Assembly: GCA_020633655.1 (NCBI GenBank)
Contig: JACKDF010000018.1
Location: 1-30,467 of the forward strand
Direction of reading: 5' to 3'
DNA: 30,467 nucleotides
Origin: Deferribacteres bacterium
Lineage (GTDB): Bacteria > Zhuqueibacterota > Zhuqueibacteria > Zhuqueibacterales > Geothermadaptataceae
Below are positions 17,161 to 25,800 of this stretch, piece after piece. The position numbers were made by a program, and so were the translations under genes. The notes under the pieces were generated by a model. It did no database searches and was not told the DNA's origin. It saw only the letters and a program-made list of their open reading frames with translations. Every line of letters starts with the position of its first letter. Position 1 is the stretch's first letter.

Positions 17161-18912
17161 ATGCAAAGCAAGAAGAAGAAAATGTCTTTAGGCAGTATTA
17201 AACATGCTTTTAAAAATATTATCTGGCCACGAAAAAAATTGGTCCTTATCGGAATTGGCTTAATTATAATTAACAGAGCCGCCGGACTTGTACTGCCTGG
17301 ATCAACAAAATACCTTATCGATGACATCATCGCCAAAGGTAATGTGACATTGCTAAAGTGGCTTTTGGTAGTTGTTGGTGGTGCACTGTTAATACAATCG
17401 GTCACATCTTTTTCGTTAACACGGCTTTTAAGTGTGGAAGCCCAGCATCTCATCTCCGTTTTACGTTCTCAGATGCAACAACATATTATCTTTCTCCCCC
17501 TGCGTTTTTTTGATAACACGAAATCTGGTGAACTTGTTTCCCGCATTATGACGGATGTGGAAGGCGTACGAAATTTAGTTGGAACCGGTCTTGTGCAACT
17601 TTTCGGTGGCATCCTTACCGCCATTGCATCTCTGTTTCTTCTCATAACAATTAGCCCGCTCATGACATTATATACCATCGTGCCTCTTCTAATATTTGGT
17701 GTCATTTCATTAAAGGCGTTCGCTCATATCCGGCCCATTTTTCGTGAACGTGGACAAATAAATGCAGAAGTTACCGGCCGGCTCACAGAGTCACTTGCCG
17801 GCATTCGAGTAATAAAGGGATTTCATGCAGAGAATTTTGAAATCAACGTGTTCGCGAAAGGCGTAGAAAAAGTATTTAAAAATGTTAAGACGACATTGAC
17901 GGCCACAAGTCTTGTGACCAGCCTTGCAACCTTGCTCATGGGCATTGCCAGTATAACCATTATGGGCGTCGGGGGGAGTATGATTATTAAAGGATCCATG
18001 ACGGTTGGCGATTTTTTCGCTTTTACGCTCTATCTCGGTTTCCTGGTCGCGCCGATAGTGCAAATGAGCAATATCGGTAGCCAGCTTACCGAAGCATTTG
18101 CCGGTCTTGACCGGATGGAAGAAATTCTATCTTTGGACAAAGAAACGGATAATCCAAACCGGACGGAAACACTGGAAAAGCTTGAAGGCAACATTGTTTT
18201 TGAAGATATTGCTTTTGCTTACGAAGAAGGAAAAGAAGTCCTGCATAGCATCAATTTCACCGCTCCGCCAGGCTCTGTAACTGCACTTGTGGGGAGTTCC
18301 GGCTCAGGCAAAACGACGATAGCAGGACTTGCCGCCTCATTCCTTACACCACAAAATGGAAAAATTAAAATAGATGGTATCGATCTTTCCAAAGTGAAAA
18401 TTGGCGACTACCGCAAGCACCTCGGCGTCGTTTTGCAGGATGATTTCTTATTTGAGGGGACGATCCGGGAGAACATTCTCTTCAGCAGGCCGGAGGCAAG
18501 CGAAGAGGATGTACTGGAAGCTGTTTCTGCGGCACACGTGAAGGAGTTCACCGATCGTTTCGATGAAGGCCTGGAAACGCGGATTGGTGAACGTGGTATA
18601 AAACTTTCCGGTGGGCAAAGGCAGCGCGTTGCCATAGCCCGCGCAATCCTCGCAAATCCTAAAATTCTCATTTTAGACGAAGCAACCTCAAACCTCGACA
18701 CAGAAAGCGAGCAGTACATACAGAAAAGTCTCGACAAACTGATGGCTGGCCGCACAACATTCGTGATTGCACACAGACTAAGTACAATCCGTAAAGCCGA
18801 CCAGATATTGGTGATTGAGAATGGCGAAATTGCAGAACGTGGAAAGCATGATGAGCTTATCAAAAAAGAAGGTCGCTATTACCAGCTGTATACTTATCAG
18901 GCAAGAATTTAA
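17161..18912 (+). CDS. MsbA-like ABC exporter (fused membrane and ATPase domains)
   Basis: A 583-residue half-transporter that would work as a homodimer in the inner membrane. Six membrane helices lie in residues about 20-320. The nucleotide-binding domain has Walker A GSSGSGKTT near 377, Q-loop VVLQDDFLFEGTIRENILF near 422, signature LSGGQRQRVAIARAI near 483, Walker B ILILDEATSNLD near 502 and the switch AHRLST near 536. Family members flip lipid A core (MsbA) or export peptides or drugs; next to nucleotide-sugar genes, a lipid or glycolipid flippase is a fair inference, but multidrug export is not excluded. The start ATG has CAGGAA at 17151-17156. Full length, no damage. Divergent from rfbB. 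Confidence 0.9.
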   Translation: MQSKKKKMSLGSIKHAFKNIIWPRKKLVLIGIGLIIINRAAGLVLPGSTKYLIDDIIAKGNVTLLKWLLVVVGGALLIQSVTSFSLTRLLSVEAQHLISVLRSQMQQHIIFLPLRFFDNTKSGELVSRIMTDVEGVRNLVGTGLVQLFGGILTAIASLFLLITISPLMTLYTIVPLLIFGVISLKAFAHIRPIFRERGQINAEVTGRLTESLAGIRVIKGFHAENFEINVFAKGVEKVFKNVKTTLTATSLVTSLATLLMGIASITIMGVGGSMIIKGSMTVGDFFAFTLYLGFLVAPIVQMSNIGSQLTEAFAGLDRMEEILSLDKETDNPNRTETLEKLEGNIVFEDIAFAYEEGKEVLHSINFTAPPGSVTALVGSSGSGKTTIAGLAASFLTPQNGKIKIDGIDLSKVKIGDYRKHLGVVLQDDFLFEGTIRENILFSRPEASEEDVLEAVSAAHVKEFTDRFDEGLETRIGERGIKLSGGQRQRVAIARAILANPKILILDEATSNLDTESEQYIQKSLDKLMAGRTTFVIAHRLSTIRKADQILVIENGEIAERGKHDELIKKEGRYYQLYTYQARI

Positions 18913-19271
18913 GATTATACTTGATTTTTCATAAATTTTTACCTACATATTTCAGAATTATTTATAACTAAAATAAACATCCTTAAATTAATACAATATT
19001 CTTACTGATTACAATTCGTCTAGTTCAATGGTTGGCGCCCTCCAATTAACAATCGATTACAGTTCCGTTCCACGTAACCGTTCATGCTGAAGATTCTTAA
19101 AATTAAACTATGACATCAGGTTTTACGGTTTCGTGAGCAGTGTCTCGCATAAAACGATAACTTCCTTTAAATCCAGATAGATAATACAATCGAATAATAA
19201 ACTGAAGTTGTAATAAGGGAAAAATTCAAAAACGATAATTTATTCAACACAAACCATGCTGGGAGGTTGAA
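18913..19271. other. Intergenic stretch, nothing convincing
   Basis: AT-rich 359 nt. A 20-nt piece at 19016-19035 recalls a tRNA D-arm (TCGTCTAGTTCAATGGTTGG), but no acceptor, anticodon or T arm accompanies it. No terminator with a T-run follows the exporter gene. GGGAGG at 19260-19265 is the ribosome-binding site of the next gene. Confidence 0.4.
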
Positions 19272-20204
19272 GTGCAAACAGAAACGATGATTTTGTTGAT
19301 CGGAATGCTGATGGTGTTTATCGGCATTTTTGGTGGTGGTTTCGAAATCAAAGAGATTAAAGTTCCAAAAGTAAACAATTTATCACGGATTCTTGGATTT
19401 TTCGCGGGTGTCTTTCTCATAATATGGAGCCAGGGTGTTCTTAAGGAGATTCTCCCAAATCTTTCTGATTCTTCTACGCCCGATCCACTGGTGGTTGTTG
19501 ATCCGGAAAATGCACCGGACAAAGAAGGCGTTGCAAAATTGGTTGAGGAACTCGAGACCGCATGGAATGATCCCGCATTTGAAAACGAATTCCTGTTGGC
19601 GGAATACAAAAAACTGGATACACCCGAGATCCACGAACAATTGTCGCTCATTGAAAAGAATACGCTTCTCAATCGCATTCAGTCATTGCAGAAATCCATC
19701 GAAGCGTTTAATGCACTGCAGAGCCTTGAAGAGAACGGGACGCTAACCATTAGCGAAAAACGTGATGCCTGGCAAAATGCTGAAATTGATCGAATTTCCA
19801 CGAAGGATGCAGAGGAAATAAATACGCATACAAAAAAATATCAGGAAATGCTGGAAAATTGGTCATCCCTCAGCGCTCGGGACGATTTTCTCACCTGTCG
19901 AAAAGTGGATAAAAACAGCAACCAGCCTATCGGTGCTACCTCGACATTCGACCAAAAAGATGTATGGGTATGGGCTAAATTGAATGTGCCACAAAACGAA
20001 AACCTGACCATGCAATGGTTGGATAATAATGGCGAACTTATCAAAGAAATCAAACCCATTAAAGTGAAGAAGAGCAACGGTTACCGTACGCATTACTGGA
20101 AAAATTTTGATAAACCAGGAAAATACGAAGTGCGTTTGCTTAACAGTCAGGATGATCTCATAGCTCGACAGGAATTTGAAGTCACAGAATACGCCTTCAA
20201 ATGA
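19272..20204 (+). CDS. Two-TM protein with DUF2914-like C-terminal domain
   Basis: A 310-residue protein of unknown function. Two N-terminal membrane helices (about 5-21 and 38-58) are joined by a short loop, GGGFEIKEIKVPKVNNLSR. A charged, mostly helical middle section (about 75-200) follows. The last 100 residues (from LTCRKVDKNSNQPIGATSTF near 211) look like a beta-sandwich of the DUF2914 type, with YRTHYWKNFDKPGKYEVRLL as the conserved Trp/Pro-Gly core. The start is GTG at 19272 with GGGAGG 6 nt upstream. It lies 500 nt before a DUF432-like and MscS pair; the shared envelope theme is suggestive, not proof of joint function. Confidence 0.6.
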   Translation: MQTETMILLIGMLMVFIGIFGGGFEIKEIKVPKVNNLSRILGFFAGVFLIIWSQGVLKEILPNLSDSSTPDPLVVVDPENAPDKEGVAKLVEELETAWNDPAFENEFLLAEYKKLDTPEIHEQLSLIEKNTLLNRIQSLQKSIEAFNALQSLEENGTLTISEKRDAWQNAEIDRISTKDAEEINTHTKKYQEMLENWSSLSARDDFLTCRKVDKNSNQPIGATSTFDQKDVWVWAKLNVPQNENLTMQWLDNNGELIKEIKPIKVKKSNGYRTHYWKNFDKPGKYEVRLLNSQDDLIARQEFEVTEYAFK

Positions 20205-20223
20205 TTTAATCAACGTCTAATTG

Positions 20224-20402
20224 ATTTGCAAAAGTAATGTCCAGCAAATTTGCTCATGTTGTCCAAACTGTGTGAAAAATCATGGAGGTGAGCTTTCCTG
20301 GGCTGAGTAAAATCGAAGTATCGAAGCCGGACCCGGGTGCAACTGGTCACAGCGTTCGTCGAAATGCCTGGATAACAAAGATCGGTCATTATTTTTGCAA
20401 AT
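20224..20402. repeat. 179-bp element with 19-bp terminal inverted repeats (copy B)
   Basis: Left end ATTTGCAAAAGTAATGTCC (20224-20242) and right end GGTCATTATTTTTGCAAAT (20384-20402) are inverted repeats matching at 17 of 19 positions. Inside are the two modules shared with copy A in the polysaccharide operon: 20260-20295 and 20303-20326 (CTGAGTAAAATCGAAGTATC and on). No transposase, and no target duplication clear enough to state. A non-autonomous MITE-like element is the best reading. Confidence 0.65.
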
Positions 20403-20552
20403 TTCAACAGTGTAGTTGAATTTGAAAACAAAACTTTTGATTCAGAGCATCACGTATAGAATGAGTCCTGCTACAATTTCCTTTCCCCGCAGCCATAAAC
20501 TGATTTCAGCCTCAAAAACTTGCAAAACCCCCATTTCCTTGAAAGATATCTC

Positions 20553-20581
20553 TTGACAAAATACTTTTTGCCAGCTATTGT
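20553..20581 (+). promoter_or_regulatory. Sigma-70-like promoter upstream of the DUF432-like gene
   Basis: Consensus TTGACA (20553-20558), exact 17-nt spacer, then TATTGT (20576-20581). It predicts transcription from about 20588 and a 110-nt leader before the DUF432-like gene. Its position fits the DUF432-like gene and MscS as one transcript. Confidence 0.55.
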
Positions 20582-20701
20582 ATGTTATTATAAATTCATT
20601 AGATTACGGGTTATATTTTTACTCGTTTCATTCGCCGGTATAAAATTATTCGGCAAGAATAAGGCACATATCAGAACATCAATTAAACGCCTGCATCGAA
20701 A

Positions 20702-21505
20702 ATGAATAAAAAAACTTCCAATTCGCTGACAAAAATTTTTTTAGATACTTTTACCATCACGGAAGAAACAACCCATTGGGCTTTTGGGCCGCTCAATATT
20801 TGGGGCAAAAAAGTAGGTGACGAACTATGGATCGCATCCAATACAGCACAGGAAGGTGAAGCGAAAACACTTATGCCTCCTGAAGATATTGCCTGGTCCC
20901 GCTGGATATTTAAGCAGAAGGAAATCACTATTCAATTTGCACCGGTACTGCCCGATAGGCCGATAGTGGTGAAACCTGAATTTCCTTTCAACATTGCCCA
21001 GGGTGGAAAGGCGAAAATTTATGTTCATGTCCCTGCGTGGATAAGCATCCAGCAAGCCAAAAAATCGTCAAAACCAATGTTGGAAATCCCGACACAAACA
21101 CTTTCCAAAACATGGTTTGGTACAACGGTCGAAGGTGAAAAGTGCTTCTGGCTTTCATCCCCAGCGAAAAACAAGCTCGATAAAAAACAAATAATGCCAT
21201 TTGAACTGATCTGCCCTCTGGTTATCATCAACTCATTCGAAGGGGAATTGAACGTTGCAAAATTGGCCTTACGAGGAAGTCGCTTGTCGATATTTTCTTA
21301 CGAAGATCAACTTTGGACGGATGAATTGCGAATAATGTACCGTGGGACAGGTGAGGTGAGTAGAATTACGGTTTCCGGCAAAGCACCGTCGGAGATTGCC
21401 GGTGCACCAATGATCACCGCAGCGCGGGATGCATCCTCGAAAGGGCTGGCAGCCAAAACCTTTGGCAGTCTAAAAGAATTGTCGGGTTTTCTGGTCCATT
21501 CATAA
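20702..21505 (+). CDS. DUF432-like protein next to MscS
   Basis: A 267-residue soluble-looking protein without signal peptide or membrane helix, rich in beta strands. It has FGPLNIWGKKVGDELWIASN near 27-46, WSRWIFKQKEITIQFAPVLP near 63-82, a WF-G pair near 137, and KLALRGSRLSIFSYEDQLW near 203-221. These fit the DUF432 family, which is recurrently found beside MscS channels; that recollection is not checked by search. A role in sensing or gating with the channel is inference. The ATG has no clear ribosome-binding site; it overlaps, as ATGA, the stop of a short hydrophobic-basic frame (about 20520-20705), so translational coupling is conceivable. The MscS gene follows after 132 nt. Confidence 0.6.
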   Translation: MNKKTSNSLTKIFLDTFTITEETTHWAFGPLNIWGKKVGDELWIASNTAQEGEAKTLMPPEDIAWSRWIFKQKEITIQFAPVLPDRPIVVKPEFPFNIAQGGKAKIYVHVPAWISIQQAKKSSKPMLEIPTQTLSKTWFGTTVEGEKCFWLSSPAKNKLDKKQIMPFELICPLVIINSFEGELNVAKLALRGSRLSIFSYEDQLWTDELRIMYRGTGEVSRITVSGKAPSEIAGAPMITAARDASSKGLAAKTFGSLKELSGFLVHS

Positions 21506-21637
21506 CAAAAGCGCTTTATAAGCTGTATTATTTGACAGAAAAAAAATTAGTACAATGCGATCCAACTCTTAAAATATATTTCCAATTTTCCACCTTGTGA
21601 AGCAAAAAGCAGTTGGAAAGTCCATAAGGATAACTCC

Positions 21638-22477
21638 ATGAATATATTTCAAAATTTGTTAATCGGTGATGCCCTAGAAAAAATGCTCAGACTTGGCTTT
21701 CTGATTATTGTGGGTATCCCAGCCTTTTATATGCTCAGTAATTTCATTCGGCGCAGTACGACAAAAAGGTTTTCTGCACAGTTCGGCTTGATAACAAGTA
21801 AAATCGTATTGTACGTCGGACTCATTATTATCATTATTTCAGTACTTTCGGTTTTCGGCCTGGATCTCACTCATTTATTTGCTGCAGCAGGAATTTTAGG
21901 TATTGCCATTGGTTTTGCCTCGCAGACGAGTATGTCGAATGTGATCAGCGGCTTGTTTCTTATCGGTGAACAACCGTTCGTCGTCGGTGATGTCATTACA
22001 GTTGAAGGTGTTACCGGAGAAGTGCTTTCTATCGACATGCTTTCCATCAAATTACGTGAGTTCGACAATAAATTTGTTCGCATTCCCAATGAAACAATCG
22101 TGAAAAGCGCCGTTACTAATTTAACACACTTTCCCATTCGTCGGGTTAATCTGAACATAGGCATTGCGTATAAGGAAAATATTGCCAGGGTACGTGAAAT
22201 TTTATTTGAAATTGCGCGTGCGAATCCCCTTTGCCTGCAAGAACCGGAACCTGTCTTCATCTTTTCAAATTTTGGAAGTTCCTCCATTGATCTCATGTTT
22301 GGCGTCTGGGCAGAAAAGGAAGATTATCTTGCGGTTAAGAACAGCATGCAGGAACAGATCAAGGCTCGTTTCGATCAGGAAGGCATAGAAATACCTTTCC
22401 CGCATCTTTCCCTATACTCGGGTTCAGCTACCAATCCACTGCCGGTGCAAATGATCGAATCGCAATCCGCAAAATGA
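21638..22477 (+). CDS. Small-conductance mechanosensitive channel (MscS family)
   Basis: A 279-residue channel that opens under membrane tension and releases solutes on hypo-osmotic shock. Three membrane helices (about 17-37, 52-75, 80-108). The pore-lining TM3 has the Gly/Ala pattern AAAGILGIAIGFASQTSMSN, followed by the hallmark IGEQPFVVGDVITVEGVTGE beta domain at about 109-128, and RIPNETI near 150. Length is close to E. coli MscS (286). The cytoplasmic vestibule domain ends normally, with a short extra tail. AAGGA 8 nt before the ATG supports the start. Likely co-transcribed with the DUF432-like gene. Confidence 0.93.
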   Translation: MNIFQNLLIGDALEKMLRLGFLIIVGIPAFYMLSNFIRRSTTKRFSAQFGLITSKIVLYVGLIIIIISVLSVFGLDLTHLFAAAGILGIAIGFASQTSMSNVISGLFLIGEQPFVVGDVITVEGVTGEVLSIDMLSIKLREFDNKFVRIPNETIVKSAVTNLTHFPIRRVNLNIGIAYKENIARVREILFEIARANPLCLQEPEPVFIFSNFGSSSIDLMFGVWAEKEDYLAVKNSMQEQIKARFDQEGIEIPFPHLSLYSGSATNPLPVQMIESQSAK

Positions 22478-22514
22478 TAAAAAAATCATCGGGGCCGTGT
22501 TAAAACATAAATAG

Positions 22515-22575
22515 AACGAGGGCGTCCCGCCGAGAGGTACGTGTTTTATGCTCGGCGAGAACGCTTTCGCTCTAT
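22515..22575 (+). terminator. Imperfect hairpin after mscS
   Basis: CGCCGAG (22528-22534) pairs with CTCGGCG (22551-22557), extended outward by GCGT (22522-22525) / ACGC (22561-22564) with internal mismatches. There is no long T-run, so termination efficiency is doubtful; it may be another small repeat. Confidence 0.35.
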
Positions 22576-22647
22576 GAACAGTGCTGTTTGGAGCAAAAAT
22601 AATGTGCTTTGACTCAGCTACGGGATAAACTCACAGCTTACTAAAAA

Positions 22648-23493
22648 TTATTGGCAGTCGATATCATCCAGCGTATTGTTCCAACAGTGCCACTCGCCGG
22701 TATCCCCAAAATGCACCGCATCACTTACCCGGCCATCTTTGGTCGTCCTGCTCCATTCGATGTTCGTCATATTGTTGTTGGTCACACTGTAGATTTGGTA
22801 CGATGCATCGCGCACCGAATCCGGGGTGACGGCCATTTGAATGAAGGCGCCATTTTCCTCATGATTGGGGATGATGTTCGTATATCGAATATCACTGCTT
22901 CCACTTGTCGGATTTCGATGCCAAAGGATGTCCAGCAAAGGTGTTGGATCGGTAGGTTTTGCGTTCAAAGTCCAGGTTCCTGCGGTCACCACGAGATTTG
23001 AACGTCCTGTAAACCACTCGAAGTCAGTGTAGGTGTTTTCTTTTGAGATCAGCATTTTCCAGTTAATAAATCCGACATCGGTTGTTGCTGTGAGATGAGC
23101 GGTGTGCAACAATCCCCCGGCTGTAAAGGAATAAGTCCACAACCAGGAGCCGTCTGCCTGTTGCACCGGTTCATGGTTGAAAGACTCGACAAAAGCCGCC
23201 ACGGGTACGATCAAATTAATCGTCAATATCGTATTCCACACAAAAACATTGGCGGCAGCCCATCCCCAATTGAGTTTGGTGAGCATAATTTCATGGCTGT
23301 TGTGCAGAATTTTCCCAGTCCTCTGAGTTTGAAAATCGCTGAAGTCCATTTGGAAAGTCGACACGGGAGGAATATCCGGTGGAGTGCCGTTTTCCGGTGC
23401 GGTTGGGTCATCCTTTTCACAAGCGGAAAAAATAAAAATGAGAAAGACTGAGAGCACACACCAGACTCGAAATTTAGTAATAGAATTTTTCAT
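22648..23493 (-). CDS. Orphan lipoprotein, unknown function
   Basis: A 281-residue exported protein. SPII signal: basic start, core VWCVLSVFLIFIFSAC, lipobox FSAC with Cys25, followed by Asp/Pro-rich EKDDPTAPENGTPP, a typical flexible spacer for an envelope lipoprotein. The mature domain is Trp- and Thr-rich with probable beta strands (LNWGWAAANVFVWNTIL near 73-89, WLWTYSFTAGGLLHTAHLTA near 117-136, FEWFTGRSNLVVTAGTWTLN near 158-177) and ends with a Cys pair (WHCWNNTLDDIDCQ) that could form a disulfide. I do not recognise the family. A strong ribosome-binding site (AAGGAGGT, 23498-23505) fixes the start. It stands alone on its strand, with a MITE-like element just upstream. Confidence 0.75.
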   Translation of the reverse strand: MKNSITKFRVWCVLSVFLIFIFSACEKDDPTAPENGTPPDIPPVSTFQMDFSDFQTQRTGKILHNSHEIMLTKLNWGWAAANVFVWNTILTINLIVPVAAFVESFNHEPVQQADGSWLWTYSFTAGGLLHTAHLTATTDVGFINWKMLISKENTYTDFEWFTGRSNLVVTAGTWTLNAKPTDPTPLLDILWHRNPTSGSSDIRYTNIIPNHEENGAFIQMAVTPDSVRDASYQIYSVTNNNMTNIEWSRTTKDGRVSDAVHFGDTGEWHCWNNTLDDIDCQ

Positions 23494-23542
23494 TTTTACC
23501 TCCTTGCACAGGTAAATTTGGTGTCAAAAAAGAACGCTGACG

Positions 23543-23654
23543 AGACTGTTGAAAAAGAGATAAACCGGACGTTGAGCCTGTTGAAACGCCCGGCTTCAAG
23601 CTCAAATTCGGGCCCTTCCGCAAGGGACCGAATTTGCATGTTTTTCAATAGTCT
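23543..23654. repeat. 112-bp MITE-like palindromic element
   Basis: Ends AGACTGTTGAAAAA (23543-23556) and TTTTTCAATAGTCT (23641-23654) are inverted repeats matching at 13 of 14 positions. An inner near-perfect hairpin spans 23604-23635 (AAATTCGG...CCGAATTT, one mismatch, CCGC loop). CTGTTGAAA recurs inside at 23578. It has no coding potential and sits directly upstream of the orphan lipoprotein gene, where it may affect expression. Confidence 0.7.
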
Positions 23655-24040
23655 GGTCAGAGTTGACACTATTCAGGTAAATTATTATCTCCAAAACTCC
23701 TTCTGGAGCTTATTTTCCGATAACTTCTGACCAACAGAATTCAATTATCAGACCAATTTCACGATAAATATTTTTCGTTACACAAATTTCTCTTTTCAAA
23801 AAGCAAAACACAGAGATTGTGCAATGAAAGCCTGATTTTGCGTTCAATTGAATTCAAAATATTTTAAACAATTTTTGGAATTGATGACCGCATTCGATTG
23901 AATAAATGTAACACTTTGAGCCGTGAATCCGGAGATACAATTTCGAAGGTGTGAAATTTTACCACAGTGTGGCGTCAACGCAGCAGTTAATGCTGTTGAA
24001 AAAATGCATTCGGGATAACTCACACTCAATTAAAAGTCAC
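23655..24040. other. Intergenic stretch, nothing convincing
   Basis: AT-rich 386 nt downstream of the LytTR regulator gene. No hairpin followed by a T-run was seen on the minus strand for that operon, and no credible frame or RNA gene. Confidence 0.35.
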
Positions 24041-24745
24041 TCACTCATTCTTGCTTTTTAAGGTCTGCATAAATTCATTTCGGAAGGCCTGCCCAATTGG
24101 AACAAATTTATCTCGAACACGCACGCGATTCCCTTCGATAAATTCTATTTTATCGACCGCGATGGCATGCGATTTATGGATACGGCTCATATACCCCGAA
24201 GGCAATTGATCGAGCAAACCTTTAAAGGTTTCATGGACGATAAGCCCTCCCCGCCGCAAATGCACGTTCACATAATCGCCGATTGCCTCGATATGCACAA
24301 TTTCATTTACCCGTACCCGGTGTAGTTTTTTCTCCGATTTGAGCAGCACAAATGCGTAAGCTGCATTTCCGGAACTCGAATTTTGACTATTAATTGAATC
24401 CGTCGCTTTGTTCACAGCCTTAAGAAAGCGGTCGAAAGGAAAGGGTTTTAGTAAAAAATCAACCGCATTCACTTCGAATCCTTCCACGGCAAATTCAGGA
24501 TAGGCCGTTGTGAAGATAACAAATGGTGGATTAGCCAACGATTTATAAAACGACATCCCGGACAATCCCGGCATATTTATATCGAGAAAAAGCAGCTGGA
24601 TTTCCGATCGGTTCATAACCTCTGAAGCTGCAAGGGCATTTTTACAAACATCCACCAGATTGAGCCAGGGGCAGTCTGCGATGTATTTTCGCAGGATATC
24701 CTGTGCCGCCGGCTCATCTTCAACGACGAGACAATTAATTGGCAT
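24041..24745 (-). CDS. LytTR-family response regulator
   Basis: A 234-residue transcription factor. The receiver domain (1-120) has the acidic pocket VVEDEP (7-12), phospho-acceptor Asp55 in LLFLDINMPGLSG, Thr80 in TTAYPEFAVEGF and Lys100 in DFLLKPF. The LytTR DNA-binding domain occupies about 135-230, with VNEIVHIEAIGDYVNVHL, SRIHKSHAIAVDKI and VPIGQAF, all characteristic. It is phosphorylated by the adjacent LytS-like kinase and then binds direct-repeat sites upstream of target genes; the targets here are unknown. It overlaps the kinase gene by 11 nt, so translation is coupled. Confidence 0.94.
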   Translation of the reverse strand: MPINCLVVEDEPAAQDILRKYIADCPWLNLVDVCKNALAASEVMNRSEIQLLFLDINMPGLSGMSFYKSLANPPFVIFTTAYPEFAVEGFEVNAVDFLLKPFPFDRFLKAVNKATDSINSQNSSSGNAAYAFVLLKSEKKLHRVRVNEIVHIEAIGDYVNVHLRRGGLIVHETFKGLLDQLPSGYMSRIHKSHAIAVDKIEFIEGNRVRVRDKFVPIGQAFRNEFMQTLKSKNE

Positions 24746-25778
24746 GTTTGATTTCCAGATTTACCTTATATGTATTTTCCATTTCCAAAATGGTAAATTT
24801 ATGTTTTTTCGGATAAATTAAATTCAGCCTGTTGCGAATATTTTTAATCCCGATACCGCTGTGCTGGTTCGTTTCCCCGGCAATTGACTGTCCACGGTTG
24901 TTTTCAACGACAAAATTTAACTTTTCTGCATCCACCGATAATTTTAGCCTGACAAACGTATTTTCCACTTCTCCCATCAGGCCATGCTTAAAGCTGTTTT
25001 CCACAAGGGGCAGAAGAATCATCGGTGCAATTTGCACCCCATCATCGGCACTATCCTCTTCAAATGTCACTTCAGCAGTGTCTCCGATACGGTATTTTTG
25101 CAGATCGATGTAATCATGAATCAGTTTGATTTCGGATTGCAGGGTGACAAAATTTTTATTGGATTCGTATAAGACATGGCGCAGAATATCTGACAATTTG
25201 ATGATCGCATTAGCGGAGGCATCGGATTTTTTTAACACCAGCGCATAGAGGACGTTCAGGCTGTTAAAAAGAAAATGCGGATTCACCTGCAAGCGCAAAG
25301 CCTTCAATTCCAGGGCGGTCTTTTCCTTTTCAATTTGTGCAATACGTTCCTTTTCCTGCGTCAAATGCAGCCAGGCTTTTGATAATTTGAGGAGCGTGGT
25401 CATGAGCAGATAACCAGCAAAAAATTTCAAAATATCTAAAAAGGAATAATAAGAAATGAAATAATAATCGGGCAAAACATAATCGATCAGTTCACTGAAA
25501 ACAAAAATATTGAACCAGGTTCCCACGATGGCAATCGACGCTGTACTTACCACATAAATCAAATAACGTCGCTTGAGCAAAAAACGCGGCATTAAAAATT
25601 GCAAATTGAAATGCACGGCCAACATGAGCGTAATTTGAAAAATTGCACCGTAAATATAATCGATTGGCTGCAAGCGCAGGGAGACCTGGAACGTATTGAC
25701 CAGAAAAATGTAGGAGGCCATCCAAAACAGGATATATTGCAGAATACGATTAATCAATGATTCCTTCGTGAATTGCAT
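24735..25778 (-). CDS. LytS/YehU-type sensor histidine kinase
   Basis: A 347-residue membrane kinase. Four hydrophobic helices (about 15-33, 43-62, 72-95, 113-132) form an intramembrane sensor without a large periplasmic domain. A short coiled coil (140-160) leads to the His_kinase motif LRLQVNPHFLFNSLN with His168, then HATPase_c with the N box LPLVENSFKHGL (Asn261) and GIGIKNIRNRL (308-318). This is the standard partner of LytTR regulators. It starts 23 nt after the stop of a small lipoprotein gene and overlaps the regulator, so the three form one operon. The signal is not evident; the lipoprotein neighbour hints at envelope sensing. Confidence 0.94.
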   Translation of the reverse strand: MQFTKESLINRILQYILFWMASYIFLVNTFQVSLRLQPIDYIYGAIFQITLMLAVHFNLQFLMPRFLLKRRYLIYVVSTASIAIVGTWFNIFVFSELIDYVLPDYYFISYYSFLDILKFFAGYLLMTTLLKLSKAWLHLTQEKERIAQIEKEKTALELKALRLQVNPHFLFNSLNVLYALVLKKSDASANAIIKLSDILRHVLYESNKNFVTLQSEIKLIHDYIDLQKYRIGDTAEVTFEEDSADDGVQIAPMILLPLVENSFKHGLMGEVENTFVRLKLSVDAEKLNFVVENNRGQSIAGETNQHSGIGIKNIRNRLNLIYPKKHKFTILEMENTYKVNLEIKHAN

Positions 25779-25800
25779 TTTTATCTCAATCCGATTTGAT

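Noticed and set aside
19016..19035. tRNA D-arm-like sequence
   Set aside because: No acceptor stem, anticodon arm or T arm can be built around it.
20210..20431. A 73-codon minus-strand frame
   Set aside because: It lies entirely across the 179-bp palindromic element and has no ribosome-binding site; it is translated repeat DNA.
21532..21556. TTGACA and TACAAT upstream of mscS
   Set aside because: The spacer is only 13 nt, too short for a normal sigma-70 promoter.
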